From an uncultured Lachnospiraceae bacterium (GTDB taxonomy: Bacteria; Bacillota; Clostridia; Lachnospirales; Lachnospiraceae), in NCBI GenBank assembly GCA_947382415.1, contig CANCYO010000004.1, positions 1-64,000 on the forward strand: 64,000 nt of DNA, given 5' to 3'. Positions within the stretch are counted from its first letter, which is position 1, and every line of letters begins with the position of its first letter. The notes under the pieces are model-generated. The model was not told the DNA's origin and made no database searches. It worked only from the letters and a program-made list of their open reading frames with translations. The translations under genes and the position numbers were made by a program. Shown here piece by piece: positions 40,774 to 49,776 of the stretch.

Positions 40774-43554
40774 ATGCGGTTGTGGAAATGCCATATTGAC
40801 AATTTCGGGAAATTGAGTGATTTCACGGTGGACTTTGCCGGTAATCCCTGTGTTTTCAAGGAGCCTAACGGCTGGGGCAAGAGCACTCTGGCAGCCTTTG
40901 TAAAAGTCATGTTCTATGGCTTTGCCAATGAGAAGAAGCGGGGAGATACGCTGGAGCGGGAACGCCTGCGTTACAGGCCCTGGCAGGGCGGTAGCTATGG
41001 CGGTGAGCTGGAGTTTGAGGCCGGGGGAAAGCGGTATCTGCTGAACCGCACCTTTGGGAATAAGGAATCAGAGGATACTTTTGCGCTCTATGACGCTGTG
41101 ACAAATGTAAAATGTGATGATTTCAGTGTGAATATCGGGGAAGAATTGTTTCAGATCAATCAGGAGTCTTTTCTGCGCACGGTTTATATCGCACAAAATG
41201 ACTGTTATGCCGAAACCACTGACAGCATCAACGCCAAGATCGGCAATCTGGCGGACGCTCTGGGGGATATGAACGATTACGAGAAGGTGCAGCAGGTCAT
41301 CAAGGATCTGCGCAACAGTCTGACACCCGGCCGCAAGACCGGTTCGCTGAAGCGGCAGAAGACGGAGATCGCGGAGCTTAAGGATGAGCTGCGCAGGGTA
41401 GAGGTGTTGGAGCAGTCGGTTGCTGAGCTGGAAAAAAAGCATCAGAGCTGTCTGGAGGAGCGCAGGGAGACCCTGAAACAGCGGGAGAGCGTCTCAAAGG
41501 AGTGGGAGCGTGCAAACCGCGGGAAGGAAGTGGAGGCGAAGCGGCTGCATTATGAGAGCATTCTGGAAAAGCTGGCCCAAAAGCGCAGCGCTGTGGAAGC
41601 AGAGCTTGCCGGCCTTGGGGGAAATGTGCCAAAGCGGGAGGAACTGCAGAGTATGCAGAGCCTGCGCAGGAGTATGCTGCAGCAGGAGTCAGACGCAGCG
41701 GCCAATGCCCTGAATCCGGGAGAACAGGCAGAGTTTGAGCGGATGCGGCTCCGTTTCGCGGCAGGGACGCCGGATGAGGCGGAGCTTTCACGCGGGCGCG
41801 GTCTCCTGATGCAGATGGCGGAGCTTGAGCGGGCAGCCGCGCAGAAGGGCTTATCCGGGGAGGAGCGCTCGGAGTATGAGAGGCTGCGCACAGCGCTTGA
41901 AGGTCAGGCTCCGGTCAGGGAAGCGAATCTGGAGGAGAGCCTGCGGCTGTGCGGTCTGTATCTTGACAAAAAGAGCGGAATCGGAGCCAAGCGGGCGGCT
42001 CTCAGTTCCATGCAGCATCTTGCGCAGAGCGCAAAGGAGCAGGAGAGGCAGAAGGCACAGGAGATTCGGGCGCGTCAGGGCAGACGGAGGGCATTTTTAT
42101 GCGCATTTGCCCTTTTGGCGTTTGCAGCAGGGGGATTTTTGCTCTGGGCCGGACTGGAACCGGGCGTTTTGCGGCCTGAGGCAGGATGGATGTCTGCGGG
42201 CGCGGGGCTGTGGGGAGCCGTGTTTTTGGGCATTGTATTTCTGTGTTTGGGCGCGGGTCTGGCAGCGGCGGCGTTCAGAGGGAGGAAGCCTGTGAGGCCG
42301 GATGCCGTTTTGGAGGCGGAACAGAACGGACAGGACGGCATCCGGATGCTTTGGCGCGAGATAGAGGACGATGAGGCGCAGATGGAGCAGGCAGCAGACT
42401 ATGTGGAAGAGTTCTTACTGGCGATTGGACTTCAAAACGGCACAGGAGTCCGGGACTTTGAGGAAGATCCTTACCGGGTGCGGGATGAGCTCTATGGCCT
42501 GAAAAACGATCTGCGCAGACTCAGGCAGCTTCAGGCCAGGGAGCGAGATTATCAAAATCAGGGTTATGAGGAACGCCAAAGCAGGATGCGGGATGAGGCG
42601 GAAGAGATCCTTCGGCCGTATTGCGCGGGGGAGATATTTTCCCAAGAGGAGGAGCTGCAGCAGCGTTATGCGGAGCTTGAACGGGATGCCATGGCTTTTC
42701 GGGCGCTGGAGATCAGGGACGGAAAATATAAAAGGGCATTGCAGGAAGTGACAGCGAAGGAGCGTGAGCTCCAGCGCTTTCTGAAGACTGCCGGACAGGA
42801 AAACGCAGCGGACCCGGATGAAGGGCTGCAGAATATTTCCCGGATTCTGCAGGAATATGAGAATGATCAGCGGGAATTGGGCAGACTGGAGACAGAGAGA
42901 CAGAGGTTTGAGGAGGAGTTTGACATTACGAGCTTTGAGCAGTCGCCCCGGGAGGGCGCTGAGTCTGCGGAAGCGCTGAAGCACCGTATGGAACTTATGG
43001 ATGAGCGGGCGGCGCAGCTCTGGGAGACTGCTCATGCTTATCAGGCGCAGTTGGACGAGCGGCAGCAGGAGCTTGATGAGCTTCAGACGAAACGGGACAG
43101 GCTGGAGGAGCTTGAGCGGGCGTATGATGAGGGCTTTGCCTATTATACGAATCTTGGGCTTGCGGGAGAGTATCTGGAGAAGGCAAAGGAGAGTCTGTCA
43201 GCCCGTTATATCGGACCGGTGCTTGACTCGTTCCGGCGCAATTATGAGTTGCTTGCGGGGGAGGACGGAGAGGAGTTCCGCATGGACGCCAATATTCATG
43301 TGACCCGGCGGGTATTGGGAGCCCAGCGGGAGAAGGGAGCTTTTAGCCTGGGCAGTCAGGATCTGGTGAATATTGTGCTGCGTGTGGCGTTGGTTGAAGC
43401 CATGTATCAGAGAGAGAAGCCGTTTTTGATCCTGGACGATTCCTTTGTGAATCTGGACGAGGCACGGCTTGCGGCGGCGGGGACTTTCCTGCGCAGGATC
43501 GCGCAGGATTATCAGGTGATCTATTTTACCTGCCATGAGAGCAGGGCGCTGTAA
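40774..43554 (+). CDS. yhaN: SbcC/Rad50-like ATPase with central membrane segment (YhaN type)
   Basis: A 926-residue SMC-like ATPase. Walker A is EPNGWGKSTL (residues 30-39), the signature region FSLGSQDLVNIVLRVAL near 855 and Walker B FLILDDSFVNLDEAR near 890. Between them are long coiled coils (about 185-430 and 530-830). In place of a plain hinge, about residues 440-505 hold two hydrophobic helices (FLCAFALLAFAAGGFLLW and LGIVFLCLGAGLAAAAF), suggesting the coiled coil is anchored in the membrane. It directly follows the nuclease gene and should form a nuclease-ATPase complex with it. Confidence 0.88.
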   Translation: MRLWKCHIDNFGKLSDFTVDFAGNPCVFKEPNGWGKSTLAAFVKVMFYGFANEKKRGDTLERERLRYRPWQGGSYGGELEFEAGGKRYLLNRTFGNKESEDTFALYDAVTNVKCDDFSVNIGEELFQINQESFLRTVYIAQNDCYAETTDSINAKIGNLADALGDMNDYEKVQQVIKDLRNSLTPGRKTGSLKRQKTEIAELKDELRRVEVLEQSVAELEKKHQSCLEERRETLKQRESVSKEWERANRGKEVEAKRLHYESILEKLAQKRSAVEAELAGLGGNVPKREELQSMQSLRRSMLQQESDAAANALNPGEQAEFERMRLRFAAGTPDEAELSRGRGLLMQMAELERAAAQKGLSGEERSEYERLRTALEGQAPVREANLEESLRLCGLYLDKKSGIGAKRAALSSMQHLAQSAKEQERQKAQEIRARQGRRRAFLCAFALLAFAAGGFLLWAGLEPGVLRPEAGWMSAGAGLWGAVFLGIVFLCLGAGLAAAAFRGRKPVRPDAVLEAEQNGQDGIRMLWREIEDDEAQMEQAADYVEEFLLAIGLQNGTGVRDFEEDPYRVRDELYGLKNDLRRLRQLQARERDYQNQGYEERQSRMRDEAEEILRPYCAGEIFSQEEELQQRYAELERDAMAFRALEIRDGKYKRALQEVTAKERELQRFLKTAGQENAADPDEGLQNISRILQEYENDQRELGRLETERQRFEEEFDITSFEQSPREGAESAEALKHRMELMDERAAQLWETAHAYQAQLDERQQELDELQTKRDRLEELERAYDEGFAYYTNLGLAGEYLEKAKESLSARYIGPVLDSFRRNYELLAGEDGEEFRMDANIHVTRRVLGAQREKGAFSLGSQDLVNIVLRVALVEAMYQREKPFLILDDSFVNLDEARLAAAGTFLRRIAQDYQVIYFTCHESRAL

Positions 43555-43578
43555 ACGATGATTGAGGGTATAAGAAGG

Positions 43579-44634
43579 ATGAAGAAAAGAGGATTGTTGA
43601 TATTTTGTGGTCTGCTGGCAGTGCTGGCGTTTGCGGCCTGCGGCGGGCGGGAGGGCACCCGGGTGGTGTTCACCACGGGATTTGCGAAGGATGAGGTGTT
43701 CCGCATCGAGGATGAGTCCTGCAGGACGGATGAGATCATGGTATATCTGACCACCATACAGAATCAGTATGAGGGGGTCTATGGGGCGGAGATATGGAAC
43801 ACGGCCCTGGACGGCGTGACGCTGGAGGAGAATGTGAAGGAGACCGTGCTGGCCAGGATTGCCCAGGTGAAGACCATGTACCTTTTGGCGGTGTCGAAGG
43901 GCGTGACGCTGGACGATAAGGAGCAGCTTGCGGTAAAGCGGGCGGCGGAGGAGTATTTTTCTTCTCTGAACGAGACGGAGATTCAGGCCATGGGAGTGTC
44001 GTTAGAGACGGTGGAGGGGCTGTATACGGAATATGCCCTGGCGGACAAGGTGTATGACTTTCTGATCGAGGATATCAATCCCGAGATCAGCGACGACGAG
44101 GCCCGTACCATCACGGTACAGCATATCCTGCTGCGCACCTATACCATGGACGGGGCGGGCAAGAAGGCGCCCTATCCCGACAGCGTGAAGCAGGCCATCT
44201 ATGACAAGGCCTGCGAGATCCGGGAGATGGCGGCTTCGGGGGATTATGAATTTACAGAGCTTGCCTCCCGCTACAGTGAGGATACCACCATCACCTATTC
44301 CTTTGGAAAGGGAGAGATGGACCGCTATTTTGAGGAGGCCGCCTTTTTGCTGGAGACGGACGAGATCAGTCCGGTGGTGGAGAGCGAGAGCGGGTATCAT
44401 ATCATCAAGTGCATCAACACCTTCAACCGGGAGGAGACGGACGCCAATAAGCTCAAGATCGTGGAGCAGCGCTGCAGGGAGGCCTTCGGGCAGGAATACG
44501 ATGCCTTTGTGGAGACTCTGGCCAAGAATCTGAATGAGCCGCTCTGGGATGAGATTGAGCTGATTCATGACGAAAATGTAAAGACGGATAATTTCTTTGC
44601 GGTTTATGAAAAATATTTTGCCAAGTCCGAGTAG
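43579..44634 (+). CDS. prsA: PrsA-like extracytoplasmic peptidyl-prolyl isomerase
   Basis: A 351-residue exported foldase. A signal segment ends in AFAAC, an imperfect lipobox with Phe at -3, so it is probably a lipoprotein. A SurA/PrsA-type N-terminal helical region is followed by a parvulin domain (TVQHILLRTYTMD, ELASRYSEDTTITYSFG, SGYHIIKCI). GAGGG lies 10 bases before ATG 43579; the in-frame ATG at 43558 has no ribosome site. In B. subtilis prsA also lies near yhaN-yhaO, so this neighbourhood is conserved. Confidence 0.88.
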   Translation: MKKRGLLIFCGLLAVLAFAACGGREGTRVVFTTGFAKDEVFRIEDESCRTDEIMVYLTTIQNQYEGVYGAEIWNTALDGVTLEENVKETVLARIAQVKTMYLLAVSKGVTLDDKEQLAVKRAAEEYFSSLNETEIQAMGVSLETVEGLYTEYALADKVYDFLIEDINPEISDDEARTITVQHILLRTYTMDGAGKKAPYPDSVKQAIYDKACEIREMAASGDYEFTELASRYSEDTTITYSFGKGEMDRYFEEAAFLLETDEISPVVESESGYHIIKCINTFNREETDANKLKIVEQRCREAFGQEYDAFVETLAKNLNEPLWDEIELIHDENVKTDNFFAVYEKYFAKSE

Positions 44635-44733
44635 AATCAGCTATGCGAGTGGAAGCAGAGAGGATAAAGACTATATTTAGAAAAATTTTATAATTGGTAA
44701 AAGCCTGTGTGTATCAGCATTTTCCAGTCGTTG

Positions 44734-44760
44734 TTAGCACTCTTTGCAAATGAGTGCTAA
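44734..44760 (+). promoter_or_regulatory. CIRCE operator (HrcA binding site) upstream of htpG
   Basis: TTAGCACTC (44734-44742), 9-base spacer, GAGTGCTAA (44752-44760): a perfect match to the CIRCE consensus. It lies just upstream of the -35 of a sigma-A promoter. Confidence 0.95.
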
Positions 44761-44767
44761 TTTTCTG

Positions 44768-44796
44768 TTGACTTTTATTTCCTCCTGTTTTAAACT
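44768..44796 (+). promoter_or_regulatory. Sigma-A promoter of htpG
   Basis: TTGACT (44768-44773), 17-base spacer, TAAACT (44791-44796), downstream of CIRCE. Confidence 0.65.
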
Positions 44797-44872
44797 TAAG
44801 GCTATCAGGATTTTATCAGGATAGTGTCATATTCAGGAAAGAGACAGAATAAAAGAAAGGGATGTGATTTAC

Positions 44873-47065
44873 ATGGCAGCAAAGAGTGGAAGCTTATCCA
44901 TCAACAGTGAAAACATTTTTCCGATCATCAAGAAATGGTTGTATTCAGATCATGACATTTTTTACAGAGAGCTGATCTCAAACGGCTGTGATGCCGTGAC
45001 CAAGCTGAAAAAATTGGACATGATGGGGGAGTATAGCCTGCCCGACGATTATCGGGCCAGAGTGGATGTGATCGTGGATCCCGAGCACAAGACTCTGACT
45101 TTCCGGGACAATGGTCTGGGAATGACTGCGGATGAGGTGGAGGAGTATATCAATCAGATCGCCTTCTCCGGAGCTGCGGATTTTATTGAGAAGTACAAGG
45201 ACAAGAGTAATGCGGATCAGATCATCGGACATTTCGGTCTGGGCTTTTACTCCGCGTTTATGGTGGCGGATGAGGTGCATATCGACACGCTGTCCTATCA
45301 GGAGGGCGCAAAGGCCGTACATTGGGAGTGTGACGGCGGCACGGAATTCTCCATGGAGGATGGAGACAGGACGGAAGTGGGTACTTCCATCACGCTGTTT
45401 TTAAATGACGACTGTCTGGAGTTCTGCAATGAGTACAGAGCCAGAGAGGTTATCAAAAAGTACTGTTCCTTCATGCCCACGGAGATTTATCTCTCCAAGG
45501 CGGACACCAAAGAGACGCAGATCGTGAAGGAGTCCGAGAAGCGGGAGGACGATGTGGTTCTCGAGGAGATCGTGCCCGAGAAGAAGGAAGCTGATAAAAA
45601 CGAGTCTGAAAAGAAAGACGCTGAGAAAGAAGAGGCCGGGGACGGTGAAGAGGGCAATGCGGACGGTGAAGCGCCCGTAGAGGAAGAAAAGAAATTTAAG
45701 ATCAGAAAGCGTCCCGAGCTCATCAACGAGACTACGCCCCTTTGGACCAGACATCCCAATGAGTGTACAAAGGAGCAGTATCTGGAGTTTTACCGCAAGG
45801 TGTTTCAGGACTACAAGGAGCCGCTGTTCTGGATCCATCTGAATATGGATTATCCGTTTAATCTGAAGGGAATCCTGTATTTCCCCAAGATCAATATGGA
45901 GTATGAGTCCATCGAGGGCACCATCAAATTATATAATAATCAGGTGTTTATCGCAGATAATATCAAGGAGGTCATCCCGGAGTTTCTGATGTTGTTAAAG
46001 GGTGTGATCGATTGTCCGGATCTGCCCCTGAATGTGTCCAGAAGCGCTCTGCAGAACGACGGTTTTGTGAAAAAGATCGCGGAGTATATCTCCAAGAAGG
46101 TGGCGGATAAGCTCTCCGGCATGTGCAAGACAGAGAAGGAGGAGTATGACAGGTATTGGGATGACATCAGCCCCTTCATCAAGTTCGGATGCTTAAAGGA
46201 CGACAAGTTCTGCGAGAAGATGAACGATTATATACTCTTTAAGAATCTGGAGGGCAAGTATCTGACCCTGCCGGAATGCCTGGAGACGAAGCCCACGGAT
46301 GTGGAGGACGAGAGCAGTTTGGCGGAGGAAGAGGGCAGTGCAGCCGAGGGCGGCGCGGTGGATGAGAACGGCGAGAAGGTGGAGGCCGAGATCGTTACCG
46401 GGGAGTCCGATTCCGCCGCAGAGGAGACGGAAGAAGACAAGCCTGAGAAGATCGTCTACTATGTCACCGACGAGCAGCAGCAGAGCCAGTATATCAATAT
46501 GTTCAAGGCTGCAAAGATGGACGCGGTGATCCTCACCCACAATATCGACCAGCCCTTCATCTCTCAGCTTGAGAATAAGAATGAGGGTGTGCGCTTCATG
46601 CGCATCGACTCCGACGTGACGGACGCGCTGAAGTCCAAGACCTCCAAGAAGGCTCAGGAAGAGCTTGAGGCTCAGGCGGAGACGGTATCCCGCATCATGA
46701 AAAAGGCGCTGAAGAACGATAAGATCACCGTGAAGGTGGAGAAGCTTAAGAATAAGAAGATATCCTCCGTCATTACGCTGTCTGAGGAGACCAGACGTAT
46801 GCAGGATATGATGAAGATGTATTCCATGCCCGGTATGGATATGGGAGGCTTTGGCGGCGAGGGAGAGACACTGATCCTCAATGCCAATCATCCTCTGGTA
46901 CAGTATGTTGTGGCACATGAGGAGGGTGAAAATACGGAGATGATCTGTGAGCAGCTCTACGATCTGGCAAAGATTCAGCATGCTCCCCTGTCCTCCGACG
47001 CCATGACGAAGTTTGTGGCCAGAACCAACGAGATCATGATGCTGTTTGCAAAGCAGTCGGAATAG
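44873..47065 (+). CDS. htpG: Chaperone HtpG (Hsp90)
   Basis: The bacterial Hsp90, an ATP-dependent dimeric chaperone. GHKL ATPase motifs are clear: ELISNGCDAVTKL, DNGLGM, GHFGLGFYSAFM. The middle domain has NVSRSALQND. At 730 residues it is about 100 longer than E. coli HtpG because of two highly charged insertions: about residues 225-280 (EKKEADKNESEKKDAEKEE), where eukaryotic Hsp90 has its charged linker, and about 485-535 (EEEGSAAEGGAVDENGE). The ATG at 44873 is used. Control by HrcA is predicted from the perfect CIRCE upstream. Confidence 0.96.
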   Translation: MAAKSGSLSINSENIFPIIKKWLYSDHDIFYRELISNGCDAVTKLKKLDMMGEYSLPDDYRARVDVIVDPEHKTLTFRDNGLGMTADEVEEYINQIAFSGAADFIEKYKDKSNADQIIGHFGLGFYSAFMVADEVHIDTLSYQEGAKAVHWECDGGTEFSMEDGDRTEVGTSITLFLNDDCLEFCNEYRAREVIKKYCSFMPTEIYLSKADTKETQIVKESEKREDDVVLEEIVPEKKEADKNESEKKDAEKEEAGDGEEGNADGEAPVEEEKKFKIRKRPELINETTPLWTRHPNECTKEQYLEFYRKVFQDYKEPLFWIHLNMDYPFNLKGILYFPKINMEYESIEGTIKLYNNQVFIADNIKEVIPEFLMLLKGVIDCPDLPLNVSRSALQNDGFVKKIAEYISKKVADKLSGMCKTEKEEYDRYWDDISPFIKFGCLKDDKFCEKMNDYILFKNLEGKYLTLPECLETKPTDVEDESSLAEEEGSAAEGGAVDENGEKVEAEIVTGESDSAAEETEEDKPEKIVYYVTDEQQQSQYINMFKAAKMDAVILTHNIDQPFISQLENKNEGVRFMRIDSDVTDALKSKTSKKAQEELEAQAETVSRIMKKALKNDKITVKVEKLKNKKISSVITLSEETRRMQDMMKMYSMPGMDMGGFGGEGETLILNANHPLVQYVVAHEEGENTEMICEQLYDLAKIQHAPLSSDAMTKFVARTNEIMMLFAKQSE

Positions 47066-47115
47066 GCTTTTTGCGGACGGGACAAGGACACAGACGATAA
47101 AATAAACATAAAAAA

Positions 47116-47180
47116 CAGGAAGAATTGCAGTGCGGAAGGAACTATTTTCAAAGGTGCACGGGATTCTTCCTGATTTTTTT
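47116..47180 (+). terminator. Rho-independent terminator of htpG
   Basis: CAGGAAGAAT (47116-47125) pairs with ATTCTTCCTG (47163-47172), followed by ATTTTTTTG. The loop is long (37 bases). Confidence 0.75.
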
Positions 47181-47272
47181 GATTTTCTGAATAAAAATGC
47201 ACAAAAAAGCTGGAATTATTTTGAAATTGTAGTATAATTTGAATAAGAAATCAGATAAGGGGGCAAATGCAA

Positions 47273-48481
47273 ATGGCAAAAGAAATGATAGCAATGCTGC
47301 TTGCCGGTGGACAGGGTTCCAGACTCTATGCGCTGACTCAGAAACTGGCAAAACCTGCGGTTCCTTTCGGCGGGAAATATCGAATTATTGACTTTCCGTT
47401 GTCCAATTGTGTGAATTCCGGTATTGACACAGTGGGTATTTTGACGCAGTACCAGCCTTTGGTGCTGAATGAGTATATCGGCAACGGACAGCCCTGGGAT
47501 CTCGACCGGCTGCACGGCGGTGTACATGTGCTGCCTCCCTACCAGTCCGCAAAAGGTTCCGACTGGTATAAGGGAACGGCGAACGCCATCTATCAGAATA
47601 TTTCTTTCATAGAAAGATATCAGCCGCAGTATGTGATCATTCTCTCGGGAGACCAGATCTGTAAGCAGGATTACAGCGACTTTCTCAAATTTCACAAGGA
47701 GAAGGGCGCAGAGTTTTCTGTGGCGGTGATGGAAGTGCCATGGGACGAGGCTTCCCGCTTTGGACTGATGGTGGCGGACGAGAATGACAAGATTACGGAA
47801 TTCCAGGAGAAGCCAAAGGAGCCCAAGTCCAATCTGGCGTCCATGGGTATCTATATCTTTAACTGGGATGTACTCAGGAAATATCTGGAGGAGGACGAGG
47901 CTAATCCGAATTCCTCCAATGACTTCGGAAACGACATTATCCCCAGTCTGCTCAGGGACGGAAGAGAGATGTATGCATATCACTTCAACGGTTACTGGAA
48001 GGATGTGGGAACCATATCCTCTCTCTGGGAGGCCAATATGGAAGTGCTGGATCCGGAGCACAGCGGTATCAATCTCTTTGATGAGGACTGGAAGATTTAC
48101 AGCCGCAACAGCGGTATGACCGGACACCGCATCGGTGAGGAGGCCGAGGTCATCGATTCCATGATCACGGACGGATGCCGGATCGAGGGAAAGGTGAAGC
48201 ACTCTATTCTCTTTGCCGGGGTTAAGGTGGAACCGGGCGCAGTGGTAGAGGACGCCGTCGTTATGGGAGGAACTACCGTCTGTGCGGGAGCCGTAGTGAA
48301 GCACTGTATCGTGGCGGAAAATGTGACCATCGGGGAAGGCGCGGTGGTAGGAGCGGCGCCCACCGATGAGGAGAAGGGCGTGGCGACCATCGGACCTGAC
48401 GTCACCGTGGGCAGAAACGCCAAGATCGGGCCTAAGGCTATGGTGGGAGAAACAGTGAAGGAGGGTGAAGAAGTATGTTAA
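47273..48481 (+). CDS. glgC: Glucose-1-phosphate adenylyltransferase, catalytic subunit
   Basis: GlgC makes ADP-glucose, the donor for glycogen synthesis. The 402-residue protein has the nucleotidyltransferase signature MLLAGGQGSRL, the activator/substrate site KPAVPFGGKYRIIDF and a C-terminal left-handed beta-helix (hexapeptide repeats such as VVMGGTTVCAGAVV). ATG 47273 has AAGGGGG 9 bases upstream; ATG 47267 is only 3 bases from it. A TATAAT at 47233-47238 may be its -10, with a poor -35 (CTGGAA). It overlaps glgD by 7 bases. Confidence 0.96.
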   Translation: MAKEMIAMLLAGGQGSRLYALTQKLAKPAVPFGGKYRIIDFPLSNCVNSGIDTVGILTQYQPLVLNEYIGNGQPWDLDRLHGGVHVLPPYQSAKGSDWYKGTANAIYQNISFIERYQPQYVIILSGDQICKQDYSDFLKFHKEKGAEFSVAVMEVPWDEASRFGLMVADENDKITEFQEKPKEPKSNLASMGIYIFNWDVLRKYLEEDEANPNSSNDFGNDIIPSLLRDGREMYAYHFNGYWKDVGTISSLWEANMEVLDPEHSGINLFDEDWKIYSRNSGMTGHRIGEEAEVIDSMITDGCRIEGKVKHSILFAGVKVEPGAVVEDAVVMGGTTVCAGAVVKHCIVAENVTIGEGAVVGAAPTDEEKGVATIGPDVTVGRNAKIGPKAMVGETVKEGEEVC

Positions 48482-49617
48482 ATATGAATGCAGATGCACT
48501 TGGAATTATTTTTCCCAACAGCTATGACGCCATGGTTCCCGAGCTGGCGCGTGAGCGTCTGATGGCATCCATCCCCTTTGCAGGACGTTACCGGATCATA
48601 GACTTTTTGCTTTCAAGCATGGTAAACGGAGGAATCGACAATATTTCGCTGATCGTCAAGGAGAATTATCACTCTCTGATGGATCATCTGGGAAGCGGAC
48701 GGGAGTGGGATCTGACCCGCAAGAACGGCGGCCTGAATCTGGTGCCGCCCTTCTCCAACAGGGAGACCAAGGTGTACAGCGGACGTGTGGAAGCGATATC
48801 CAGCATGATTCCCTTCCTGAAAAAGCAGAAGGAAAAGTATGTGGTGATGTGCGACACCAATCTGGCCGTAAATTTTGACTTTAAAGACCTGCTGAAAAAG
48901 CATATAGAGAGCGGCGCGGATATGACTATGGCATACACCAGAGAGGGTCTGCCCAAAGATCTGCTGGAGTTGGATACCGACACCAGGAATCTGTATTATA
49001 CCCTGAAGCTGAAGGATGACAGAGTGTCCGAGATCTGTGTCAATTCCAAGGATAAGGGCATACAGAATCTGTCCATGAATATCTATGTGGTTGAGCGCGA
49101 GATGCTGATCGAGCAGATTTCCGAGGCTTATCTGAAGAGAGGCATCTTCTATGAGAGAGATATTCTCGCTCATCAGCTTGACAAGCTGGATGTGAGAGGC
49201 TATTGCTTTGAGGGGTATGTGGCCCGTATCATGGGAACCAGAAGCTATTTCGAGGAGAACATGAAGCTGCTGCAGGCGGAGAATCTGGACGCGCTTTTTG
49301 GACCAAGCCCTGTCTACACCAAGATCCGCGACGACAATCCTACCCGTTACATGAACTGCTCGAAGGTAAAGCATATCATGGCGGCAGACGGCTGCGTTAT
49401 CGAGGGCGAGGTGGAGAACAGTATTCTCTTCCGAGGCGTCAGGATCGGCAGGGGCGCAAAGGTGAAAAACTGCGTACTCATGCAGGATACCGTTATTGAG
49501 GAAGGCGCAAGCGTGGAATATGTGATCACCGACAAGCAGGTGTGCATCTCCGCCGATAAGGAGATGAAGGGAACAGACACCTTCCCTGTATATGTGGAGA
49601 AAAACAGAAAAGTATAA
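48475..49617 (+). CDS. glgD: Glucose-1-phosphate adenylyltransferase, regulatory subunit GlgD
   Basis: The non-catalytic partner of GlgC in Bacillota. The 380-residue protein keeps the fold (PFAGRYRIIDFLLSSMVNGG) but lacks the catalytic GGxGxRL loop; its N-terminus reads ALGIIFPNSYDAMVPEL. The C-terminal beta-helix is present. GlgD raises activity and regulation of GlgC in a mixed tetramer. The 7-base overlap with glgC means translational coupling, and a terminator follows. Confidence 0.95.
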   Translation: MLNMNADALGIIFPNSYDAMVPELARERLMASIPFAGRYRIIDFLLSSMVNGGIDNISLIVKENYHSLMDHLGSGREWDLTRKNGGLNLVPPFSNRETKVYSGRVEAISSMIPFLKKQKEKYVVMCDTNLAVNFDFKDLLKKHIESGADMTMAYTREGLPKDLLELDTDTRNLYYTLKLKDDRVSEICVNSKDKGIQNLSMNIYVVEREMLIEQISEAYLKRGIFYERDILAHQLDKLDVRGYCFEGYVARIMGTRSYFEENMKLLQAENLDALFGPSPVYTKIRDDNPTRYMNCSKVKHIMAADGCVIEGEVENSILFRGVRIGRGAKVKNCVLMQDTVIEEGASVEYVITDKQVCISADKEMKGTDTFPVYVEKNRKV

Positions 49618-49665
49618 GTTGAGCTTATCATAAAGAGCCTTATTTAGAGAAGAAATGGGGAGAGA

Positions 49666-49710
49666 AGAGGACTGCTGCAAGAGAAGGCGAGCAGTCCTCT
49701 TTCTGGTTTT
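49666..49710 (+). terminator. Rho-independent terminator of glgCD
   Basis: AGAGGACTGCT (49666-49676) pairs perfectly with AGCAGTCCTCT (49690-49700), followed by TTCTGGTTTT. Confidence 0.85.
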
Positions 49711-49776
49711 GATATTGGGTTAATGAAAAAACTGAGAGTAAAGTAAATTTAATATTTAGATTCGGAGGAAGCATGA

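Noticed and set aside
44689..44694. TATAAT at 44689 as the htpG promoter
   Set aside because: No -35 at the right distance; the TTGACT/TAAACT pair after CIRCE fits better.
47216..48499. A 427-codon minus-strand frame covering all of glgC
   Set aside because: glgC is certain; the antisense product is His/Val-rich with no recognisable motif or ribosome site.
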